DNA from: an uncultured Eubacteriales bacterium
GTDB taxonomy: Bacteria; Bacillota; Clostridia; Oscillospirales; CAG-272
Reading direction: 5' to 3'
Assembly: GCA_934503195.1 (NCBI GenBank)
Contig: CAKSVM010000141.1
Span: forward strand, 1-5,716
DNA length: 5,716 bases
Under the pieces are notes generated by a model. That model had not been told where the DNA came from and searched no databases. It was given only the letters and a program-made list of their open reading frames with translations. A program made the translations under genes and the position numbers. Positions 1 to 3,747 of the stretch are shown piece after piece (position 1 is the first letter of the stretch; each line of letters starts with the position of its first letter).

Positions 1-626
1 GCACGGTTATAGTGCATGGACTTTTTGAAGTTGATAGTGTTAAAAATCTTGATTTTGTAGCTGTTGCGTTCAAGCAGCTTGCCGACCTCGCACGCGACCT
101 GTTCCTTCGGGTCGGTTACCACATATGACGAATGACATTGCATGAGGTTCGGCTTCAGAAAAAAGCGAGTCTTGCCCGAGACTGAGCCGCCGATCACAAG
201 CACATTCTTGTTTCTCGCGTTGCGCGGGTCTTCGGGGCGATTCGACATCATGAGACTTTCGGTTTTCGTGAGGATGATATTGTTCCTCGCGACCCGATCG
301 ACGAAGGGCGCGATGTCCTCCGGACAGCCCCAGCGTGCCGAGCCGTATTCCTGATTCTTCCGGAATTTCCTCGCGTTTCTGCCTTTTGCATATACGGCGA
401 GTCTGATAACCGCCGCGATCAGCGTTCCGATTAAAAAGTCGTTCGGAATGACGCCCGAAAACGGTGTCTCAAACGCCATAGCGAAGCCCTGCTGAATTCC
501 CATGAGCTTTCCCGGAATGTCATCGCCCGGCGACAGCCTCACCGCCTGCACGAGCTTCGCGCCGATCAGAGCGATGAAAAGATAGGGAATATTCGGGATA
601 ATCAGCTTTTTCGGATTCTTTTTCAC
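1..626 (-). CDS. virD4: VirD4/TraG-family type IV secretion coupling ATPase (T4CP), N-terminal part
   Basis: This is the membrane ATPase that delivers the relaxase-bound DNA strand to the conjugation channel. 208 codons are present and the gene runs off the left edge. The reading starts at GTG 626, which overlaps the stop of the preceding PcfB-family gene (GTGA). An AAGGAG at 638-643 lies 11 nt upstream. Visible features: a lysine-rich N-terminus; two hydrophobic segments (about residues 9-29 and 63-80) that fit the usual T4CP membrane anchor; the family motif EYGSARWG (93-100); RNKNVLVIGG leading into a Walker A loop GGSVSGKT (146-153); then KPNLMQ and VTDPK. Members I know usually have Gly where this protein has Val149, but the GxxxxGKT consensus is kept. 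Walker B lies outside the window. The last codons read HYNR where relatives usually read HYNPF, so a lost base near position 4 cannot be excluded. Family assignment is firm; the symbol denotes a VirD4-like protein. Confidence 0.93.
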   Translation of the reverse strand, partial: MKKNPKKLIIPNIPYLFIALIGAKLVQAVRLSPGDDIPGKLMGIQQGFAMAFETPFSGVIPNDFLIGTLIAAVIRLAVYAKGRNARKFRKNQEYGSARWGCPEDIAPFVDRVARNNIILTKTESLMMSNRPEDPRNARNKNVLVIGGSVSGKTRFFLKPNLMQCHSSYVVTDPKEQVACEVGKLLERNSYKIKIFNTINFKKSMHYNR

Positions 627-1099
627 CGCGCGTCGATCTCCTTGTTTCTGACCTTCGGCATCTCGATCTCGGGCGAGCGGGATTTCAGAATCCGCAGCTT
701 TTCGAGTACCGACGGCTTTTCCTTCTGACGGTCGGTCTTCGCGGTGAACTCCCTGAAAGCCGCGGTCAGCGCGTCGGCGTCGCGGGCTTTGAAGAAGACT
801 ATGTACTTCGGAGTCTCTCCGGTCATGTCCTTTTTGAGCGCAAAATCGACGCCGTATTTCCGGGCGACTTTCTCGAAATCCTTGATGTTTTTCTGTGTGA
901 CCTCGACGCTTGTCACTCCCTGATTCTGTCCGACGAGTTCTTTAAGACTCTGCTTTCCGCGGGGCTTGACATCAGTTTCGCACGATTCGCCGCTAATGTG
1001 CGCGAGGTATTCCGAAACTGCTGATTTCAGGACATTCAGCGTCATTTTCGTCGTGTTGACAACGAGCGCGACTGTCCGGTTCTCAACCTCTTCCTGCAT
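623..1099 (-). CDS. pcfB: PcfB family (DUF3801) conjugal transfer protein
   Basis: A 158-residue soluble protein of the DUF3801/PcfB family, which in Firmicutes plasmids and ICEs is found directly before the VirD4-like coupling protein. PcfB of the enterococcal plasmid pCF10 works with the coupling protein as a relaxosome accessory factor; that role is inferred here from family and position. The conserved core is at about residues 49-120: KQSLKELVGQN, then NIKDFEKVARKYGVDFALKKD (71-91), then PKYIVFFKARDADALTAAF. The C-terminal 35 residues are charged and variable. The start is well supported: an AAGGAG (1107-1112), ending where the upstream gene's stop codon begins, lies 7 nt before the ATG. 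The stop overlaps the coupling-protein start. No signal peptide or membrane segment is seen. Confidence 0.93.
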   Translation of the reverse strand: MQEEVENRTVALVVNTTKMTLNVLKSAVSEYLAHISGESCETDVKPRGKQSLKELVGQNQGVTSVEVTQKNIKDFEKVARKYGVDFALKKDMTGETPKYIVFFKARDADALTAAFREFTAKTDRQKEKPSVLEKLRILKSRSPEIEMPKVRNKEIDAR

Positions 1100-1103
1100 G
1101 AAA

Positions 1104-1895
1104 TCACTCCTTTCCGTAGAGATCGTGCCTGACGAGCGACGAGTAGTAGTTTCCGATCGTCGTCGGCGCGTTGTAGAGCGTGGTCAGCATATACTGCTTT
1201 ATGTTGCGTATCCTGGTCGTGTTTTCACTTAAGCAGTCGAGGACGAACCTTATGTGGTCGGCGTCGAGCTTCATGAACCTCGACCGCACGATCTCAGCTG
1301 GAAGGTCAGCCCCGGCGACTCTGACGTGATTTTTCGACGTGCTGACCGTCTCAACGATCAGTTCGAGTATCTCGTCGATCCGGTCGCGCACGTCGGGCTT
1401 CTCGGCGACGAGAATGTCGTAGCCGATGTTCTCCTTCACGATTTCGCGATAGGCTTCTGTCTCGTCTGCGCCGCTTCGCTTCGTTCCGACGGAAGGAATA
1501 GAATGAGTATTTGATAGATAAGTATTTTTTGAGTCTTTATTTATTTGCGCGGGAATTTCCGGATTCTGTTCTTCCATATCCGGATTTTCCGTATACGGCG
1601 TCGGCGGCTTTTCGTAGATCGTGTACTCGGTGTCGGTTATCCTGCCGTTCTTGTCGCGCAGCTTCCGGCGGACGAGATAGCCGCGTTCCTCAAGCTCCTT
1701 GAGCTGTGCCGTGATCGCGTCGACCCCGTCCTTGCAGATCGCGGCGAGTCCGCGCGTTGTGTAGTCCCACGTGTCGGGGAGCGAGAGCATCGTTGAGAGA
1801 AGCCCGCGCGCTTTATTCGAAAGCCCCGGATCGCGCAGATGATAGTTCGACATAGTTGTGAAGTTCCGGTTCTTTTCAATCCTGCATACTGCCAC
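1104..1895 (-). CDS. Replication-initiator-like winged-helix protein with C-terminal DUF6017 domain
   Basis: A 263-residue DNA-binding protein of a type regularly found after parB in Firmicutes ICEs and often annotated as replication initiator A or DUF6017 helix-turn-helix protein. The N-terminus has AVCRIEKNRNFTTMSN, then a winged-helix region at about residues 24-85 (LSNKARGLLSTMLSLP, a TTRGLAAICKDG recognition segment, and a wing near KNGRITDTEY). A low-complexity linker rich in N, P, S and T (about 97-150) follows. The C-terminal DUF6017 region (about 149-258) has REIVKENIGYDILV, AEIVRSRFMKLD and a YNAPTTIGNYYSSLVRHDLYG end. I chose GTG 1895 over ATG 1916 because the AAGGAG at 1903-1908 lies 7 nt before the GTG and inside the longer reading, and relatives begin near MAVCRIEK. 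The stop is embedded in the next gene's ribosome-binding region, indicating co-transcription and probably coupled translation. Its role in replication of the excised circle is inferred. Confidence 0.88.
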   Translation of the reverse strand: MAVCRIEKNRNFTTMSNYHLRDPGLSNKARGLLSTMLSLPDTWDYTTRGLAAICKDGVDAITAQLKELEERGYLVRRKLRDKNGRITDTEYTIYEKPPTPYTENPDMEEQNPEIPAQINKDSKNTYLSNTHSIPSVGTKRSGADETEAYREIVKENIGYDILVAEKPDVRDRIDEILELIVETVSTSKNHVRVAGADLPAEIVRSRFMKLDADHIRFVLDCLSENTTRIRNIKQYMLTTLYNAPTTIGNYYSSLVRHDLYGKE

Positions 1896-1920
1896 GATTT
1901 TTCTCCTTGCCGGCATAGAT

Positions 1921-1946
1921 AAAGCCGGACATTCCTGCCCGGCTTT
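1921..1946 (-). other. Intercistronic hairpin between parB and the DUF6017 gene
   Basis: A perfect 8-bp inverted repeat (AAAGCCGG ... CCGGCTTT) with a 10-nt loop lies 5 nt after the parB stop. Only three T residues follow the stem on the transcribed strand, so it is a poor classical terminator. It could be a leaky terminator, an mRNA-stability hairpin or a processing site that sets the parB to DUF6017 expression ratio. The repeat is seen directly; the role is inferred. Confidence 0.5.
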
Positions 1947-1951
1947 GATGG

Positions 1952-2857
1952 TTATCTTTCGTGATCCCTCTGACGCTTTTTCGCCCAGATGTCAAGTAAT
2001 CTGAAAATTGTGTCCGCGATTGTTTTCGGGGACGCTGAACCCGGAAAATACTTTTCAAGACGATCGAGCGGCAGAGTCAGCGTCACATTGTCTGGCTTCT
2101 TGCGCTCCGACATTATCGCGAGAATCGAGTCGTCGGTGAGTTCGCCCGACTGCGACAGCTTTTTCAGCCGCTGTGCCTGAGAGAGCGAGGGCGTCGACTG
2201 CTCAGAGTCGATTGTGTCGAGGAGTTTTTTCTGCTCGTCGGGTCTGAGATAGGAAATCTCTACCGCCGGAGTGAACGCCATCTTCTTTTCGTCGACCATC
2301 TGCTGTAGCTCTGGTTGTAGTTCGGTGAGACGAATGAACCGTCTGACAGTATCTCCGCTCACGTCCGCGTCTTTTGCTACCGCGTCATCGGAACGGAACT
2401 TCGACGCAACTTGCGGCGAATTTTTCGGTGGGCGTCCCGCTTGCCTTTTCAGCGCGTCGAGCTTCATCTTGTACGCCGCGGCGCGCTCACTTGGCAGAAT
2501 ATTCTCCCGCTGCAAATTCGAATCAACCATGAAAATTATCGCGGCGTCATCGTCAAGCTCGCGGACAATCGCCGGAATCGTCTCACGCCCGGCAAGCTCG
2601 CAGGCGTGCTTCCGGCGGTGTCCCGAGAGAATCTCGTACCCGCCGTCCTTCGCCGGGCGGACAATCGCGGGCTGTAACACGCCGCAGGTCTTTACACTCT
2701 CAACCATTTCCTTCATCTCCTCGTCATCCCTGACCTTGAACGGATGTCCGTCAAAAGCATTGAGCTTTGATAACGGAATCTCCCTGATCTGATAGTCCTC
2801 ATTTTTGTAATTTTCCATTTCACCTCGTCTCGCCACGTTGAAGTCAACAATAGACAT
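1952..2857 (-). CDS. parB: ParB/RepB/Spo0J-family partition protein
   Basis: A 301-residue ParB-family protein. ParB binds centromere (parS) sites and, as a CTP-dependent clamp, helps stabilise plasmids, chromosomes or excised ICE circles. The N-terminal nuclease-like/CTPase domain includes REIPLSKLNAF (25-35), EEMKEMVESVKTCGVLQPAIVRP (47-69) and the hallmark LSGHRRKHACELAG (77-90) with GHRR at 79-82. The second ParB box is NLQRENILPSERAAAYK (114-130). A helix-turn-helix lies at about 158-178 (VAKDADVSGDTVRRFIRL). The C-terminus from about 254 (PDNVTLTLPLDRLEKYF) is the likely dimerisation part. ATG 2857 is chosen because GGAGG (2868-2872) is 10 nt upstream and ParB homology begins soon after. 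The frame stays open upstream to 3052, but that stretch overlaps a separate small gene and a terminator. No parA is seen in the window. The start codon sits inside a large palindrome, so translation may be structure-controlled. Confidence 0.93.
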   Translation of the reverse strand: MSIVDFNVARRGEMENYKNEDYQIREIPLSKLNAFDGHPFKVRDDEEMKEMVESVKTCGVLQPAIVRPAKDGGYEILSGHRRKHACELAGRETIPAIVRELDDDAAIIFMVDSNLQRENILPSERAAAYKMKLDALKRQAGRPPKNSPQVASKFRSDDAVAKDADVSGDTVRRFIRLTELQPELQQMVDEKKMAFTPAVEISYLRPDEQKKLLDTIDSEQSTPSLSQAQRLKKLSQSGELTDDSILAIMSERKKPDNVTLTLPLDRLEKYFPGSASPKTIADTIFRLLDIWAKKRQRDHER

Positions 2858-2944
2858 GTTCGATAACCCTCCGGACTTGTAAATGAAAATGCCGATTCCA
2901 TCGCCATTTTCATACGCTAAAGTCGGGTTATCGAACATGTCTAT
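2850..2944 (-). repeat. 95-bp imperfect palindrome covering the parB ribosome-binding site and start codon
   Basis: Outer arms 2850-2869 and 2925-2944 are perfect 20-bp inverted copies. Inside them is a nearly concentric inner palindrome: 9-bp arms 2883-2891/2905-2913 (ATGAAAATG / CATTTTCAT), one C/C mismatch, 4 bp more (CGAT/ATCG) and a 3-nt loop at 2897-2899. The two are separated by a 13/11-nt internal loop. The proximal arm contains the parB ATG (2855-2857) and three bases of its GGAGGG; the rest of the Shine-Dalgarno lies in the internal loop. A transcript covering the whole element would fold with the start codon paired. It could be a translational control hairpin, a ParB operator/parS-like site, or the scar of an inverted duplication. 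The structure is directly seen; function is unknown. Confidence 0.9.
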
Positions 2945-2945
2945 C

Positions 2946-2980
2946 AAAAAATGAGAGCATTCTTTGTATAGATGCTCTCG
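2946..2980 (-). terminator. Intrinsic terminator after the SASP-like gene
   Basis: On the minus strand an 8-bp stem (GAGAGCAT 2972-2979 with ATGCTCTC 2953-2960, 11-nt loop) is followed at once by A and six T residues (2946-2951). It begins about 23 nt after the stop of the small SASP-like gene and ends immediately before the parB palindrome. It should end the small gene's transcript, or attenuate read-through into parB. On the plus strand no T-run follows, so it is one-directional. Confidence 0.75.
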
Positions 2981-3002
2981 TGTGGCGGTATGTATATGCT
3001 TT

Positions 3003-3131
3003 TTATTGTTCAGTGTTTTGGGAGAAATCAGATTCGATACGCGGTGGAACATCCTCCTCGCTTGCCGCCTCCATCTTGAACTGTTCGAGTGCTGCCTTTG
3101 CCTCAGGGACTACGATCTTGTTGTTCGACAT
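3003..3131 (-). CDS. Small SASP-like protein, N-terminal half only (42 aa)
   Basis: A 42-codon gene with an excellent ribosome-binding site: AAGGAG at 3140-3145, 8 nt before ATG 3131, stop TAA at 3003. Residues 3-26 (NNKIVVPEAKAALEQFKMEA and on to ASE) closely match the first helix of alpha/beta-type small acid-soluble spore proteins, which coat and protect DNA in spores. Full-length members are about 60-75 residues and contain a second DNA-binding part with a GSVGG-type motif. That part is missing here and replaced by a short acidic tail (EEDVPPRIESDFSQNTEQ). The usual EFG near the germination-protease site reads EED. I looked for the missing half in the other minus-strand frames downstream and did not see it, so a simple frameshift is unlikely; a deletion is more likely. 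SASP genes occur at this place in related ICEs as I recall them. It may be a remnant or a divergent small protein. Confidence 0.7.
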   Translation of the reverse strand: MSNNKIVVPEAKAALEQFKMEAASEEDVPPRIESDFSQNTEQ

Positions 3132-3178
3132 GATTTTTTCTCCTTGTTTTTTTGATTTTGGTGTGCTATCTATATTAT

Positions 3179-3213
3179 CGATCCTGACCGCTCGGCTTGC
3201 CGGACGATCCTGA
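3179..3213. repeat. Direct repeat CGATCCTGA (two copies)
   Basis: The 9-mer CGATCCTGA occurs at 3179-3187 and again at 3205-3213, 26 bp apart start to start. The second copy overlaps the left arm of the inverted repeat at 3199-3244. It lies upstream of the SASP-like gene and could belong to an operator, a partition site or an element end; only the repeat itself is supported. Confidence 0.45.
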
Positions 3214-3244
3214 TCTGGTTTCAGAGTCAGACGTTTCGTCCGGC
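3199..3244. repeat. 9-bp perfect inverted repeat upstream of the SASP-like gene
   Basis: GCCGGACGA (3199-3207) and TCGTCCGGC (3236-3244) are perfect inverted copies with a 28-nt spacer. Neither side has a T-run, so it is not an intrinsic terminator. It would lie in the 5' leader of the SASP-like gene if the promoter proposed at 3253-3281 is used. An operator or partition site is possible. Confidence 0.45.
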
Positions 3245-3246
3245 TC

Positions 3247-3287
3247 TGGTAGTATTATGGACGGCGCGGATTAAATTATGACTACCA
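3247..3287. repeat. 7-bp inverted repeat flanking a possible promoter
   Basis: TGGTAGT (3247-3253) and ACTACCA (3281-3287) are perfect inverted copies 27 nt apart. They bracket the proposed minus-strand promoter at 3253-3281, which would suit a repressor site. A 7-bp match over this distance is not strong by itself. Confidence 0.35.
3253..3281 (-). promoter_or_regulatory. Possible sporulation (sigma-G/F-like) promoter for the SASP-like gene
   Basis: Read on the minus strand, TCATA (3277-3281), a 17-bp spacer, and CATAATA (3253-3259) resemble the forespore sigma-G pattern (GHATR, 17-18 bp, CATWMTA): the -10 matches fully and the -35 in four of five positions. True SASP genes are sigma-G dependent, which fits. 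The start codon would be about 120 nt downstream. A second weak -10-like sequence (GATAATA, 3173-3179) is closer to the gene but has no good -35. Inference only. Confidence 0.3.
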
Positions 3288-3466
3288 AAATATAGATCTC
3301 ATGAAACGCTGATTTAAGATTGGTTTTTCGCAAAAAAGACCATAAATTCAAGCCATTTCGCGTGAAAACTACATTTGTTCAGCTTATTCCTCATGGAGAA
3401 AAATCGATTTTGTTATCTTTTTGATTTTGTTCATGAAAAATTTCCAGATATGTACACTAACTCACC
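3288..3466. other. AT-rich intergenic stretch without a gene
   Basis: I see no ORF with a ribosome-binding site on either strand. Minor features: a weak AT hairpin at 3321-3342 (TGGT ... ACCA with T5/A6 inside), a 12-bp palindrome AAAATCGATTTT at 3400-3411, and the direct repeat GATTTTGTT at 3406-3414 and 3423-3431 just upstream of the pflB promoter. These could be regulator sites. I found no clear FNR, Rex or CcpA consensus. The boundary between the conjugative module and chromosomal DNA may fall here or slightly to the left. Confidence 0.5.
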
Positions 3467-3496
3467 TTGAATTGGCCTTGCGGCGTGTGGTATAAT
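3467..3496 (+). promoter_or_regulatory. Sigma-A promoter of pflB
   Basis: TTGAAT (3467-3472), an 18-bp spacer and a perfect TATAAT (3491-3496), preceded by TG one base upstream (extended -10, TGGTATAAT). Transcription should start near 3503-3505, giving a leader of about 245 nt ahead of pflB that contains the riboswitch. Confidence 0.85.
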
Positions 3497-3503
3497 TTAT
3501 CTC

Positions 3504-3592
3504 AAGATCATGGGGGATCACGTAAGCTCAGCGGCCGGCCTGTCCCCATCCTCCGAAAGCGACGTCTCACGTGTTTTCATAACTACATATCA
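3504..3592 (+). other. Structured 5' leader segment of unknown function upstream of the ZTP aptamer
   Basis: These first ~90 nt of the predicted pflB transcript are not part of the ZTP aptamer and, for about the first 55 nt, are GC-rich within AT-rich surroundings. Possible pairings: ATGGGG (3510-3515) with CCCCAT (3544-3549), enclosing GGCCGGCC (3533-3540); and, exclusively of that, CACGTAAG (3519-3526) with CTCACGTG (3566-3573), 7 of 8 pairs. The choice between two folds would suit a switch. I do not recognise any riboswitch class here and see no short ORF with a ribosome-binding site. Confidence 0.4.
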
Positions 3593-3595
3593 TGC

Positions 3596-3665
3596 CGATC
3601 ATATAACTGACGGATAAGTGGGTAAACCACGTGAAGTATGATCGTATATAGCCGACCGTCTGGGC
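3596..3665 (+). promoter_or_regulatory. ZTP riboswitch (pfl motif) aptamer
   Basis: This aptamer senses ZMP/ZTP, the purine intermediate AICAR nucleotide that builds up when 10-formyl-tetrahydrofolate is short. All hallmark parts are visible: P1 CGATCAT (3596-3602) with ATGATCG (3638-3644); ACTGACGGA (3606-3614); P2 GTGG/CCAC (3618-3621/3627-3630); the conserved GTGAAGTAT (3631-3639); and the 3' domain GCCGACCGTCTGGGC (3651-3665), a small stem-loop whose CCGTC (3656-3660) forms the pseudoknot with GACGG (3609-3613). It matches the layout of the Fusobacterium ulcerans member closely. Most switches of this class turn genes on when ligand is bound. Here it precedes pflB, whose product formate supplies the missing one-carbon unit. 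Confidence 0.95.
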
Positions 3666-3700
3666 AATCGCGGCGCAGACAGTGGGTTATTTTTGTTTTT
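3656..3700 (+). terminator. Riboswitch-controlled terminator (expression platform) before pflB
   Basis: GTCTG (3658-3662) can pair with CAGAC (3676-3680), extended by CC (3656-3657) with GG (3684-3685) across a 3-nt bulge, followed by a U-rich tract TTATTTTTGTTTTTT (3687-3701). The 5' side uses the pseudoknot strand and the ligand-binding CTGGGC, so the terminator and the ligand-bound aptamer exclude each other. An additional competitor is the P2 strand TAAACCACGTG (3623-3633), which can pair imperfectly with CAGTGGGTTA (3680-3689). The stem is not ideal, so the exact fold is uncertain, but an ON-switch by terminator prevention is the natural reading. Confidence 0.6.
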
Positions 3701-3747
3701 TGTCAAAAACCGCGATAAGAACCATAGCAAAATACAAGGAGAAATCA

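Noticed and set aside
966..1232. Plus-strand frames across pcfB and the DUF6017 gene (also 142-354, 1254-1796)
   Set aside because: They lie opposite well-identified genes and show no domains or ribosome-binding sites I can recognise.
2271..2792. 173-codon plus-strand frame inside parB
   Set aside because: Serine-rich shadow of the parB coding strand with no family resemblance.
2850..2944. CRISPR repeat or invertible promoter of the known phase-variation type
   Set aside because: Only one pair of arms exists, with no array. The enclosed 55 bp holds no convincing promoter and is itself nearly palindromic, so inversion would change little.
2858..3052. 65-residue N-terminal extension of ParB (frame open to 3052)
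   Set aside because: ParB homology and a good ribosome-binding site place the start at 2857; the extension overlaps the SASP-like gene and passes through a terminator and a palindrome.
3301..3316. CcpA cre-like sequence (ATGAAACGCTGATT)
   Set aside because: It lacks the CG at the required position and the 3' half of the consensus.
3321..3342. Intrinsic terminator in the intergenic stretch
   Set aside because: The stem is only four solid pairs plus A-T pairs and no T-run follows on either strand.
3504..3592. c-di-GMP, SAM, THF, Moco or fluoride riboswitch
   Set aside because: I compared the segment with the conserved cores of these classes from memory and none fits; left as an unknown structured leader.
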